From positions 1-12,728 of the forward strand of contig JBFISM010000106.1 in assembly GCA_041608535.1 (NCBI GenBank): DNA of 12,728 nucleotides, in the 5' to 3' direction. Made by a program: the position numbers and the translations under genes. Of this stretch, positions 1-7,503 are shown one piece after another; positions within the stretch are counted from its first letter, which is position 1; each line of letters opens with the position of its first letter. The notes beneath the pieces were generated by a model that did no database searches, was not told the DNA's origin, and saw only the letters and a program-made list of their open reading frames with translations. This DNA comes from JBFISM01 sp041608535 (GTDB lineage Bacteria; Actinomycetota; Acidimicrobiia; Spongiisociales; UBA5794).

Positions 1-123
1 GTCGGAGTGGCAGATGGCCACGGCAGTCAGCTCGACCTCCACCTGCCCGGGCCCGGGTGCGGCGAGCTCCAGATCCTCCAGAACGAGTGGCTCGCCGAAA
101 CTCACCGTGACGGCGGCCTTCAC
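1..123 (-). CDS. Zinc-dependent alcohol dehydrogenase (MDR family), N-terminal fragment cut by window edge
   Basis: Only the first 41 codons are in the window; the gene continues past position 1. The peptide begins MKAAV, continues with an APGPGQVEVEL segment and ends at AICHSD. This is the standard start of medium-chain zinc alcohol dehydrogenases: the first beta strands of the GroES-like domain, then the cysteine (residue 38) that binds the catalytic zinc. The start is a GTG whose last two bases overlap the TGA stop of the MttB-like gene (GTGA), so translation is probably coupled and the gene is the third in the operon. The family oxidises alcohols or aldehyde adducts with NAD(P). Beside demethylation enzymes, a role in removing formaldehyde, perhaps as a mycothiol adduct, is attractive but is inference. 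The substrate cannot be read from this fragment. Confidence 0.85.
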   Translation of the reverse strand, partial: MKAAVTVSFGEPLVLEDLELAAPGPGQVEVELTAVAICHSD

Positions 124-1652
124 TGGAAAGCCGCCGGGTCGATCTCGGGCCGACGTCTCGCCATGTAGTCCTGCAGCGCCTCTTCGACACCGGGTTGCAG
201 CGGGGGTTGCTCGTATTCCTCGAGCTTGGTCCGCCACCCAGCTGCAGCCACGTCATGCGCCCACACCGCGCCGTCGGTCGACCACTGCTCGTACGACTTG
301 TGATCGAGATACGACGTGCGATGAAACGCGGTGCGAAAGCGAGCCATTGTGTGCTCCGTCCCGAGGTGGTGGCCCCCCGGCAACACGGAGAGCAGCGCAT
401 CCATGGCCCACTCGTCCTCGTCCCAGGAGACGCCGGCGGCGAACCGCTGGTACATCCCCGCCAGCTCGAGATCGAGCAGGAACTTCTCATACGATGCGGT
501 GAGCCCATTCTCCATCCACCCCGCGGCGTGGAGGATGAAGTTCGCCTTGCACATCATCGACGGCAGTCCCGACATCACCGCCTCGTACCCCGCCTGGATG
601 TCCGGTACCTTGGAGCTGACGTACTGGCCGGCGCCGCGGAAGGGCAGCTCGTAACGCCGGGCCATCTGGGCGACGAGGAACTGGGCCAGCATGCTCTCGG
701 CGCCACCGAACACCGGGGCACCGGACTGCAGATCCACAACGGCGAGAAACGGCCCGTAGATGCAGGGCGTTCCCGCCTGCACCATCTGTGTGTAGGCGAT
801 GGTGGCCAGCGCTTCGGCGTTGGCCTGAGCAACGGTGCCCAGGATCGCCGCCGGGCCCATTGCCCCGGCCAGGATGAAGGGTGTGATCACGAGCGCTTGA
901 CGCGCCTTGGCGTAGACGTGGAGCAGACCCAGCATGCGATCGTCGAGCCGGCGCGGGCTCGAGATGTTCACCACACCCATGAGCACGTGCTCGTCGTCCA
1001 TCCGCTCACCAAAGACGATGCGAGCCATGGCCACCGAATCGGCCGCCGACACCCCGATCGGGTAGTGGCCCATGATCGGTTTGTCGCTGTAGAGGAAGTG
1101 GGCGAACGTTATGTCCAGCGCTCGCTCGTGGAACGGCACATCACCCGGCGTGACCGTCTCGGTCCCTGAGATCTGCAGATACGGAGACAGCTGGGCGAGT
1201 TTCACGAAGTTGTGGAGATCCTCGAGCGTCGACGCCCGCCGACCTTGCTCCACGTCGTACACAAAGGGCGGACCGGCAACCGAGGTGAACGCCATGTGGT
1301 CCCCGCCGATGGTGACGTTGTTGGCCGGATTGCGCGACGAGTGCACGAAGCCTGCCGGTGCTTTGGCGACATACTCGGCGATCAGCTCCCGATCGAACCT
1401 GGCCACGTGATCATCGTCGACGTCGACACCATGGCTGCGGAGCCGGGCTAGAGCTTCGTCTTCGTAGAAGGCAACGCCCACTTCCTCGAGGATGCGCACG
1501 GAGCGCTCGTGAATCTCGTCTTCTTGCTCGGGTGAGGCCAGCGCATAGAGGGGCAGGCGATTCACGGGTTGCCCTTCCGGCTGGGGTGGCGTCTCGGCTT
1601 GGCGGCGGGAGCGACCGCGCCGTTGGGGCCGATCGGCAACCCGATCGCTCAT
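120..1652 (-). CDS. MttB-family (non-pyrrolysine) trimethylamine/quaternary amine methyltransferase-like protein
   Basis: The 510-residue protein has the length and pattern of the trimethylamine methyltransferase (MttB) superfamily. An Arg-rich N-terminus (about residues 10-18) is followed by a helix with RSVRILEEVGVAF near residues 50-62, as in many members, and then by a TIM-barrel-like body. There is no in-frame amber codon, so this is a member without pyrrolysine. Characterised non-Pyl relatives such as MtgB demethylate quaternary amines such as glycine betaine, passing the methyl group to a corrinoid protein. No corrinoid-protein gene is visible here. The ATG start overlaps the stop of the upstream FAD/GcvT gene by ATGA, and its own stop overlaps the next gene by GTGA, so the three are very likely co-translated. 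The substrate and methyl acceptor are unknown. Family assignment is firm; the role in methylamine or betaine breakdown is inferred from context. Confidence 0.9.
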   Translation of the reverse strand: MSDRVADRPQRRGRSRRQAETPPQPEGQPVNRLPLYALASPEQEDEIHERSVRILEEVGVAFYEDEALARLRSHGVDVDDDHVARFDRELIAEYVAKAPAGFVHSSRNPANNVTIGGDHMAFTSVAGPPFVYDVEQGRRASTLEDLHNFVKLAQLSPYLQISGTETVTPGDVPFHERALDITFAHFLYSDKPIMGHYPIGVSAADSVAMARIVFGERMDDEHVLMGVVNISSPRRLDDRMLGLLHVYAKARQALVITPFILAGAMGPAAILGTVAQANAEALATIAYTQMVQAGTPCIYGPFLAVVDLQSGAPVFGGAESMLAQFLVAQMARRYELPFRGAGQYVSSKVPDIQAGYEAVMSGLPSMMCKANFILHAAGWMENGLTASYEKFLLDLELAGMYQRFAAGVSWDEDEWAMDALLSVLPGGHHLGTEHTMARFRTAFHRTSYLDHKSYEQWSTDGAVWAHDVAAAGWRTKLEEYEQPPLQPGVEEALQDYMARRRPEIDPAAFQ

Positions 1653-4099
1653 GCCCGCATCCGATCGCCTTTGGGGTCGAACAACGGCTCCTGCACGACG
1701 GTTGCTGGGATCCGCCGAGCGAAGTACTCCACGTGCAGCGTGGTACCGGGTTCGGCCAGTTCGGCAGGCACATAGGCGTAGCCGACTCCGTGCCCGACGC
1801 TGTAGCCGTGATTGCCGGTGGTGACGTAGCCGACGGTCGCCTCGCCCTTCCCGACCGGCTCGTAGCCCATGAGCACTGCTGTGTCGTCGTCAATGCGCAA
1901 CGGGACGAGCTTCTTCTTTGGAGTCTTGACCTTTGCCGCCGCAGCGGAGTCGCGCCCGATGAAGCTCGCCTTGTTCAGCTTGGCCGTCCAGCCCAACCCC
2001 GCCTCGACGAGGTCGTACTCCGTATGGATGTCGGCACCCCACAGCCGGTAGCCCTTCTCGATCCGCATGGTGTCCATCGCCGCCATCCCGGCGAGGATCA
2101 ACCCGTGGGGCTCACCCGCCGCCACCAGCGCATCCCAGACGGCCAGGCTGGAATCCACCGGGATGTGAAGCTCCCAGCCCAGCTCACCGACATAGGAGAG
2201 CCGCACGGCGTACACCCGGGCGACGCCAACATCGATCCATTGCCCCGAGTAGTAGGGGAAAGCCTCGTTCCCGAGGTCGGCAGGAGTCACGGAACCCAGA
2301 ATGTCGCGAGCGGCGGGACCGAAGATGCCGAGCGCCGAGTAGGCACCGGAGATGTTGGTCACGACGACACTGGGAGGGGCGTGGGTCTCCACCCAATGCA
2401 GATCCATGCCCACCGTGCCCTCGCCGACGAACATCCAGAATCGGTTGCGGGCCATCCGAGCCACGGCCAGGTCGCGTTTTATCCCTCCGCCGGGTGTGAG
2501 CCAGCAGGTGTAGGTGACGCTCCCCGCCGGACTCGACATGTCGTTCGAGCACAGCTCGTTGACGAACTCGGGCGCACCGGGCCCGCTGACTTCGATGATC
2601 GACAGACCGGTGAGGTCCCACAACCCGGCCCGGTCACGGGCGGCGAGGTGTTCGGCCGCAGCGATGGGAGACCACCAGCCGGCCTCCCATCCGTTTCGTG
2701 CCGGTATCTGGTCGGTGTGCTCCTCGACCAGGACTGCGTTCGACTCGTACCAGTTCGGCAGTTCCAGCCCGGCAAAGGCGGTGAACACCGCATCAGCCGC
2801 CACCTGTCGCGCGTGGAAGGGGCTCAGCCGCACGTTCCGCGGCTCGGTGATGGGCTGGCGAGGATGGACGATGTCGTACACCTCGCGGTAGTTCTTCTTG
2901 GTGACGGTGTCCACGAACGCTTGGGTGGTGGCGTAGTCCTGGAACCGATACAGATGAGCCTGGCGCATGTCCCACTCGGTGGTTCCGGTGACGATCCATT
3001 CGGCGACGGACTTCGCCACGCCACCGGCATGCGTTATCCACGAGGCGTTCGCCGACCACAGGCCCGGGAGGTGCTTCGACTCCCCGATGATCGGGTAACC
3101 GTCCACCGAGAACGCGAACATCCCGTTGTACGCCGTGTCGAACTGCGGCTCTGCGCCCCGCAGCTCTGGGACCAGCTCCTTCGCCAGCTCCCAAGCCTCG
3201 ACGAAGTCCTCCGGTGTGAATTCGCGCATCGCCGATGCCCCGACGTGCTCGGAACGCACCATGTGCGGGTCGTGGTGATAGCTCCCGATACCCAGCTGGT
3301 CCCAATGCTGGCGGTAGTACATCGCCGCGTCGAGATCGCGGATGAGCGGGTACGTGTTCTCGCCGAGGAGATCCGAGCGGTCGAAGCCGGCCCATCCCGA
3401 CAAGCGGGGTCCGATGACGTATTGGTGCTGAAACGCACGCAGCGGGATCTCCATGCCGAAGCCCCGGGTGAGCGCGGGAGACCAGATGTTGGCGGCGATG
3501 ACGACGAGCTCCGTCTCGATGCGGGGGTGCTCCGGATTGCTGGTCGTGACGGCAGCGATCCGGCCACCGGCCATCTCGATCTCGTCGAGGGCGGTGTGAG
3601 GCAGGGTGAGCGCTCCCGACTTGCTCAGCAGATCGCCGACGATGTGATAGCCACGCACCAGTGCCGATTCCTCGACGAACAGTGAGCCTGCCAGCGCGGC
3701 TGGATCCATGAAGTCGAGCCGTTCCACGGTCTCGTGCGGGCTCAAGAGGTGCGTGGCGATGCCGAAGCTCTTGCAGGCACCGTGAAGCCGCTGCAGATCG
3801 TGGCCCCGGGCCTCGCTTCGGGCGAGCTCCAGCCCGCCGAGAGCAAAACAGTTGATGTGCTTGTCGTCGATCGGATCGAGCCGGCGGTAGAGACGAGACG
3901 AGTAGAGCGCCATCTCGGCCATCAGTTTGGAATGGCTGGCGATCACGACCCCGCCGGGGGCGTGTGATGTCGACCCCACGTTGTACGGCAGCTCGCCCTG
4001 ATCGATGACGACGATTCCGTCCCAGCCGTGTTCGACCGCGAGGTGATACGCGATCCCCGCACCCACGATGCCCCCACCAACGATCACCACCTGCGCCAC
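1649..4099 (-). CDS. FAD-dependent oxidoreductase/GcvT fusion, dimethylglycine or sarcosine dehydrogenase type
   Basis: The 816-residue protein has four parts. Residues 1-370 form a DAO-type FAD oxidoreductase with the dinucleotide motif VVIVGGGIVGAG (4-15). Residues 375-430 form a central linker domain. Residues 435-705 are a GcvT aminomethyltransferase-like domain, and 725-810 a GcvT C-terminal barrel. Histidine 46 in STSHAPGG sits where dimethylglycine dehydrogenases attach FAD covalently. FQHQYVIG (223-230) also fits that family. Asp520 in CSNDM aligns by eye with the folate-site aspartate. The family removes N-methyl groups oxidatively and transfers the carbon to tetrahydrofolate. The GTG start at 4099 is chosen over a longer reading because AGGAG lies seven bases upstream and the FAD motif follows at once. 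It is first in an operon with the MttB-like protein and the dehydrogenase. The exact substrate (dimethylglycine, sarcosine or another methylamine) is not determined. Confidence 0.92.
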   Translation of the reverse strand: MAQVVIVGGGIVGAGIAYHLAVEHGWDGIVVIDQGELPYNVGSTSHAPGGVVIASHSKLMAEMALYSSRLYRRLDPIDDKHINCFALGGLELARSEARGHDLQRLHGACKSFGIATHLLSPHETVERLDFMDPAALAGSLFVEESALVRGYHIVGDLLSKSGALTLPHTALDEIEMAGGRIAAVTTSNPEHPRIETELVVIAANIWSPALTRGFGMEIPLRAFQHQYVIGPRLSGWAGFDRSDLLGENTYPLIRDLDAAMYYRQHWDQLGIGSYHHDPHMVRSEHVGASAMREFTPEDFVEAWELAKELVPELRGAEPQFDTAYNGMFAFSVDGYPIIGESKHLPGLWSANASWITHAGGVAKSVAEWIVTGTTEWDMRQAHLYRFQDYATTQAFVDTVTKKNYREVYDIVHPRQPITEPRNVRLSPFHARQVAADAVFTAFAGLELPNWYESNAVLVEEHTDQIPARNGWEAGWWSPIAAAEHLAARDRAGLWDLTGLSIIEVSGPGAPEFVNELCSNDMSSPAGSVTYTCWLTPGGGIKRDLAVARMARNRFWMFVGEGTVGMDLHWVETHAPPSVVVTNISGAYSALGIFGPAARDILGSVTPADLGNEAFPYYSGQWIDVGVARVYAVRLSYVGELGWELHIPVDSSLAVWDALVAAGEPHGLILAGMAAMDTMRIEKGYRLWGADIHTEYDLVEAGLGWTAKLNKASFIGRDSAAAAKVKTPKKKLVPLRIDDDTAVLMGYEPVGKGEATVGYVTTGNHGYSVGHGVGYAYVPAELAEPGTTLHVEYFARRIPATVVQEPLFDPKGDRMRA

Positions 4100-4445
4100 G
4101 AACCCGCTCCTTTCACGAGGCAGGCCGGCGCAGGCTAGCGGGGAGGTCGGTGGTGGGTCTGAACAGCCACGACAACGCTGCTTCTCCGATCCCGTGTCGG
4201 CGGCACTTTGGTAGCACAGCGCGCTGCGGTGCGGCACGACCATCGCGTGTTGCCGTCGCTGGACCGGGAGGTGCGGTCTGCCGGGCGAATCTCGAATCCG
4301 GGCAGCGGTAGCCCTCGGTCACGACGGTCGGTCTGGCCTCAATGAGGCGGGGAAGACGGTGGTGGGGTGTCAGCTCGTCTCATTCTTCGATCCGCCTTGA
4401 TCGCCCGGTACGCACCCCGGCCGACGGACTCGATCCGCAGATCGT
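4100..4445. other. 346-base stretch without a convincing gene
   Basis: This lies between the stop of the PIG-L gene and the start of the FAD/GcvT gene, both on the minus strand. I see no credible coding region: the 69-residue minus-strand frame (4113-4322) and the overlapping plus-strand frames (4342-4578, 4367-4552) have no family features. I looked for the glycine riboswitch core expected before some gcvT genes and did not find it. An imperfect inverted repeat (CTGCCGGG / CCGGGCAG, 4278-4305) could fold weakly but has no T-run. The right end holds the possible promoter and the ribosome site of the operon. Confidence 0.6.
4132..4137 (-). promoter_or_regulatory. Possible -10 element for the demethylation operon
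   Basis: On the minus strand the hexamer TAGCCT fits the actinobacterial TANNNT -10 pattern. It would start transcription near 4125, giving a 5' leader of about 26 bases that contains the AGGAG ribosome site. The -35 region is weak. Sequence pattern only. Confidence 0.3.
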
Positions 4446-5246
4446 TCACACCAGACGGTCCGATCGTGGCGCTCCGGGCAGTGGCGGCGGAGTCGTCTGC
4501 ACGTACCACTCGGTGCCGAAGGTGCGCTCGAAGCTCTCCGGTGGCATGGTGAAGAACCAGGAGTCCTCGCCGATCTGACTGGCATGGGCCCGCATGGCGC
4601 GGCGTTTGCGGTCGAGAACCGGCACGACATCGATGGCGGTCGTGATCGCTGCGTCCGGCGTTCCCAGCTCGGAGATATCGTCGCGATCCGGAAGATCGAG
4701 GTCGGCGCCGTCGGCTGCCGCCTGCTCGGCGGCGGCCGCCACGAGCTCCGCGACCCGATCCCGGTTGATGGTCGATTCGTACACCTTGGGGATCTGGGCG
4801 AGCTCGGCGGCGCGGTGACCCACCCGGTGAACCTGGATGTGGTCGGGGTGACCGTAGCCACCGATCTCGTCGTAGACGGTCAACACGTCGACACCGAGTG
4901 AGCTGAGCCGTGCAGCCAGATCGGCGGACGCCTGCTCCACGTCGGCCTGCCAGAAGCAATCGGGATCGTCGTTCGTCGGAGTCCCCATCATCCCCGAATC
5001 TCGGTAGCCGAGAAGGACCAGTTCTGATACGCCGAGGATGGCCGCCGCCTCTCGCGTCTCTCGCTCTCTGACCTCGGCCAGAGTCTCACCACCGGCGAGG
5101 AAACCCTCCTCGACCTCACCCACGGCGCCGTCGGTGGCAGTGATGAGGATCACATCGTGGCCGGCGTCGGCCAGCAGCGCCATGGTCCCACCGGTGGCGA
5201 TGGCTTCGTCGTCGGGGTGGGCATGCATGAACGCGATAGTGGCCAT
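4446..5246 (-). CDS. PIG-L family zinc amidase/deacetylase, mycothiol conjugate amidase (Mca)/MshB-like
   Basis: The 266-residue protein opens with MATIAFMHAHPDDE, the PIG-L/LmbE signature. His10 and Asp13 are expected zinc ligands and Asp12 the catalytic base. The second signature, GGYGHPDH (129-136), supplies the third zinc ligand, His136, and an active-site His133. A late segment, AMRAHASQIGEDSWFF, resembles the corresponding part of mycothiol S-conjugate amidase. Such enzymes cleave N-acyl bonds on glucosamine-inositol sugars: MshB in mycothiol synthesis, Mca in detoxification of mycothiol conjugates. Which of these it is, or whether it acts on another amide, cannot be settled by eye. The ATG at 5246 is preferred to one ten codons upstream because GGGAG lies eight bases before it and the family begins there. 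It diverges from the CREST-like gene across 81 bases. Confidence 0.88.
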   Translation of the reverse strand: MATIAFMHAHPDDEAIATGGTMALLADAGHDVILITATDGAVGEVEEGFLAGGETLAEVRERETREAAAILGVSELVLLGYRDSGMMGTPTNDDPDCFWQADVEQASADLAARLSSLGVDVLTVYDEIGGYGHPDHIQVHRVGHRAAELAQIPKVYESTINRDRVAELVAAAAEQAAADGADLDLPDRDDISELGTPDAAITTAIDVVPVLDRKRRAMRAHASQIGEDSWFFTMPPESFERTFGTEWYVQTTPPPLPGAPRSDRLV

Positions 5247-5281
5247 AGTGGAATCTCCCGTCGGGTGTGCTTGCAACGTCG

Positions 5282-5287
5282 ATTATG
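5282..5287 (-). promoter_or_regulatory. Possible -10 element of the PIG-L gene
   Basis: The minus-strand hexamer CATAAT differs from TATAAT at one base and would start transcription near 5275, about 28 bases before the ATG. No clear -35 is seen. An imperfect inverted repeat, TGTG (5286-5289) and CACA (5299-5302), lies beside it. Confidence 0.35.
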
Positions 5288-5315
5288 TGATGTATGAGCA
5301 CACTCGACGAAGCAA

Positions 5316-5321
5316 TAATCT
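5316..5321 (+). promoter_or_regulatory. Possible -10 element giving a leaderless transcript of the CREST-like gene
   Basis: The hexamer TAATCT fits TANNNT and sits at -12 to -7 relative to the GTG start at 5328, so transcription would begin on the start codon. An in-frame TAA at 5316-5318 excludes a longer protein. The only GGAG directly abuts the GTG, too close to act as a ribosome site. Confidence 0.45.
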
Positions 5322-5327
5322 GCGGAG

Positions 5328-5789
5328 GTGCAGCCCTTCGATTGTGAGCTGATTTCGGCTGGTCTGGTCGCCCAGCCGGTGAACACGGTGTCCAGCCTGT
5401 TCTTCGTCGTTGTGGCCATCGCTCTGTGGCGCACCGGGTGGCGGCTCGAGTCGGTGGCGATCTTCCTCGCCGGGGTCGGCTCGATCTGGTTCCACGCTGC
5501 ACCATCGAGCGCCGGCGAGTGGCTGCACGACATCGGTCTCTATGCGGCAATCGCGGTGGCGGCGCTCGCCGTTTGGCAACGGCTGAGCGATGGTGAGCCG
5601 CCGGTGCTGGCCTTCGGTGTCTTCGGCACAGGAGCCATGGTGTGGTTCTTCAGCCGGAGTGATGGCCCGCTGTGCGATCCAGGATCGCTGCTGCAAGGAC
5701 ACGCCGTGTGGCACGGCCTCGCGGCTGTTGCATTCTGGCTGCTGTACACACGGCGTCGCGCCCGCACCTCGCCGGTCTCAAACTCCTAG
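5328..5789 (+). CDS. Small integral membrane protein of the CREST (ceramidase/PAQR-like) hydrolase superfamily
   Basis: The 153-residue protein has about five hydrophobic segments (near 17-35, 42-60, 66-84, 91-108 and 123-141). It carries the polar residues that define the CREST superfamily of alkaline ceramidases, PAQR receptors and Per1. These are an Asn/Ser pair in the first segment (Asn19, Ser22-Ser23), GSIWFHA with His56 at the end of the second, Asp68 in WLHDIG, and an HxxxH pair (His125, His129) in the last. In this superfamily the residues form a metal-dependent amide-hydrolase site inside the membrane. Typical members have seven segments, so this is a reduced form. The substrate is unknown; a lipid amide is a reasonable inference. 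The start is GTG, probably leaderless. Its 3' end overlaps the sigma-factor gene on the other strand by 12 bases. Confidence 0.75.
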   Translation: MQPFDCELISAGLVAQPVNTVSSLFFVVVAIALWRTGWRLESVAIFLAGVGSIWFHAAPSSAGEWLHDIGLYAAIAVAALAVWQRLSDGEPPVLAFGVFGTGAMVWFFSRSDGPLCDPGSLLQGHAVWHGLAAVAFWLLYTRRRARTSPVSNS

Positions 5790-7034
5790 CGACGCCAACT
5801 TGCTTTCGATGAACCGCCGGTGCACGTCGTTCTCGACCAGCGCAAGCGCCCTTCGGTACGCAGCGAGGGCGCCGGTGTCGTCTCCACACCGGCGGAGCAG
5901 GTCCGCCCGGGTCGCATGGAACGGCACATACGAGTCGAGATCGCCCGAGAGGCGCTCGAGCATCCGTAGACCCACGACGGGTCCATCCGCCATGGCGTGC
6001 GCCGCGGCCCTGTTGAGCGCCACGACCGGGGTCGGCTGGAGGATCTCGAGACGGTCGTAGAGCAGGGCGATCTGGGGCCAGTCCGTGGCGTCGGGATGGG
6101 GCGAGTTGCAATGCAGCGAGGCGATCGCCGCCTGGATCTGATACGGGCCTGGTCGCCGCAGCTCGAGCACCGCGTCGAGCAACACTGTCGCCTGGGCGAT
6201 CATCTCGTGGTTCCAGCTGGTCCGATCTTGGTCCTCGAGGAGGATCAGCTCGCCGTTGCGCACCCGCGCCGGACTCCGGGCGTGATGAAACATCATCAGC
6301 GCAACAAGACCAGCGACTTCCGGCTCGGTCGGTAGCGCTGCTCGTAGCATTGAGCCGAGCCGGATCGCCTCGTCACACAGTTCGGAGCGGACGAGATCAC
6401 CACCTGCGGATGCGACGTACCCCTCGTTGAAGATCAGGTACACCACGGCGAGAACTGCAGCCAACCGCCCTTCGAGCTGGGTGTCGTCGGGAACCCGGTA
6501 CGGGATGCCGGCATCGCGGATCTTGCGTTTCGCCCTGACGATTCGCTGCGCCATCGTCGGCTCGCTCACCAGGAATGCGTTGGCGATCTCTTTCGTGGTG
6601 AGCCCTCCCAGCGTCTTGAGGGTGAGCGCCACCTGAGCGTCGAACGCCAGCGCCGGGTGGCAGCACGTGAACACGAGCCGTAACTGATCGTCCGTCACGC
6701 GTCCTTCCGGGACCCCCGACTCACCTGGTTCCGACGCATCGAGCTGCACGAGATACTCCAGCTCCTTCTGCTTTCTGGCGAGGTTGGCGGACCGGCGCAG
6801 ACGGTCGATCGCTTTGCGTCGTGCGGTCGTGGTCAACCACGCACCCGGGTTGCGCGGCACCTCACCACCCGGCCAGGTACGCAATGCGGCGATGAAGGCA
6901 TCCTGTACCGCATCCTCCGCGAGCTCGAAGTCGCCCACTTGGCGGATGAGTGTCGCCACAACGCGGCCGTACTCGGTGCGGAACGCCTCGGCGATCGCAT
7001 CGTGCGCCGGTCCGGCGTCGCCGCCACTCGCCAC
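5778..7034 (-). CDS. ECF RNA polymerase sigma factor, ECF42-type, with long C-terminal extension
   Basis: The 418-residue protein has sigma region 2 at about 13-80 (DAVQDAF at 41-47, then the AWLTTTARRKAIDRLRR helix). Region 4 is at about 113-172, with the helix-turn-helix KEIANAFLVSEPTMAQRIVRAKRKIR. It is followed by a long extension containing FNEGYVAS (202-209) and a TPR-like tail with ALNRAAAHAMADGP (339-352). This layout, with a DGPF protein gene immediately upstream, is the ECF42 group, in which the C-terminal extension is needed for activity and no classical anti-sigma factor is known. The GTG at 7034 is chosen because it starts about ten residues before region 2 and seven bases after the DGPF stop. 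The 512-residue reading beginning at 7316 would overlap the DGPF gene almost completely. The two genes probably form one transcript from the ECF42-like promoter. The target genes and signal are unknown. Confidence 0.9.
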   Translation of the reverse strand: MASGGDAGPAHDAIAEAFRTEYGRVVATLIRQVGDFELAEDAVQDAFIAALRTWPGGEVPRNPGAWLTTTARRKAIDRLRRSANLARKQKELEYLVQLDASEPGESGVPEGRVTDDQLRLVFTCCHPALAFDAQVALTLKTLGGLTTKEIANAFLVSEPTMAQRIVRAKRKIRDAGIPYRVPDDTQLEGRLAAVLAVVYLIFNEGYVASAGGDLVRSELCDEAIRLGSMLRAALPTEPEVAGLVALMMFHHARSPARVRNGELILLEDQDRTSWNHEMIAQATVLLDAVLELRRPGPYQIQAAIASLHCNSPHPDATDWPQIALLYDRLEILQPTPVVALNRAAAHAMADGPVVGLRMLERLSGDLDSYVPFHATRADLLRRCGDDTGALAAYRRALALVENDVHRRFIESKLASLGV

Positions 7035-7041
7035 CGCAGAA

Positions 7042-7401
7042 TCAGCCCGCTTCCGACCAATCGAAGATCGGCCGCACCTCGACAGAGCCGTACCAGGAAC
7101 CGGGGAGCTCCGCAGCCACTGCGATCGCTTCGTCGAGATCGGCGACATCGATGAGATAGAACCCGGCAAGCGCTTCCTTCGTCTCCGCAAAGGGCCCATC
7201 CGTGGTGGCCACCTCGCCGTCACGGACCCGAACCGTCGTGGCGGCTGCGGTGTCGTGGAGCGCTTCGCCCCCGAGGTTGATTCCGCGTTCGTTGATCGAT
7301 TCGGTGAACTTGGCATAGTCCTGGAAGGTCTGCGCTTGCTCCTCCGGCGTCGCCGAAGCGGCGGCCGACTCTTCGTAGTAGATCAGCAGTGCATACTTCA
7401 T
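7042..7401 (-). CDS. YCII-related (DGPF domain) protein, partner of the ECF42 sigma factor
   Basis: The 119-residue protein starts MKYALLIYYEE and contains the hallmark DGPFAETKE (68-76), followed by LAGFYLIDVADLDEAI. This is the DGPF branch of the YCII family, a small ferredoxin-like alpha/beta fold. These proteins are regularly encoded beside ECF42 sigma factors and are known targets of them. Their biochemical function is not established. The ATG at 7401 has a strong ribosome site, AGGAGG, five bases upstream. The longer reading from 7440 would begin at or upstream of the predicted transcription start, which argues against it. The stop codon lies seven bases before the sigma-factor GTG. Confidence 0.92.
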   Translation of the reverse strand: MKYALLIYYEESAAASATPEEQAQTFQDYAKFTESINERGINLGGEALHDTAAATTVRVRDGEVATTDGPFAETKEALAGFYLIDVADLDEAIAVAAELPGSWYGSVEVRPIFDWSEAG

Positions 7402-7440
7402 GTGAACCTCCTGGGCATGGACCGGGTCCTCTGCCGACAC

Positions 7441-7467
7441 GACGAACCGCCGGCGTCGAATTCGACA
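7441..7467 (-). promoter_or_regulatory. Predicted ECF42-type promoter of the DGPF-sigma operon
   Basis: On the minus strand, TGTCGA (7467-7462) is followed after 17 bases by CGTC (7444-7441). This matches the signature reported for ECF42 promoters, TGTCGA at -35 and CGA/TC at -10. Transcription would start near 7435, about 33 bases before the DGPF ATG, leaving the AGGAGG site in the leader. The -35 is embedded in a perfect 12-base palindrome, GTCGAATTCGAC (7455-7466). The match was found by eye; the motif is recalled from published work. Confidence 0.7.
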
Positions 7468-7503
7468 CTACCCAGCGCCTGACCCCAGCCACGCAGCCAT
7501 GGG

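Noticed and set aside
1358..3685. 775-codon open frame on the plus strand opposite the MttB and FAD/GcvT genes
   Set aside because: It is antisense to two well-recognised genes, has no family motif, and is an expected by-product of high third-position GC in the opposite strand.
4100..4243. 48-residue N-terminal extension of the FAD/GcvT protein
   Set aside because: The FAD-binding motif begins right after the GTG at 4099, which has a good ribosome site; the extension looks non-coding.
4100..4445. Glycine riboswitch ahead of the GcvT-containing gene
   Set aside because: The conserved aptamer segments are not recognisable on the minus strand.
5286..5302. CRP-type binding site
   Set aside because: TGTGA and GCACA are separated by seven bases rather than six and one half has a mismatch, too weak to call.
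7035..7316. N-terminal extension giving a 512-residue sigma factor
   Set aside because: It lies inside the DGPF gene in another frame, is rich in Ser/Arg/Pro without family similarity, and the sigma fold begins after the GTG at 7034.
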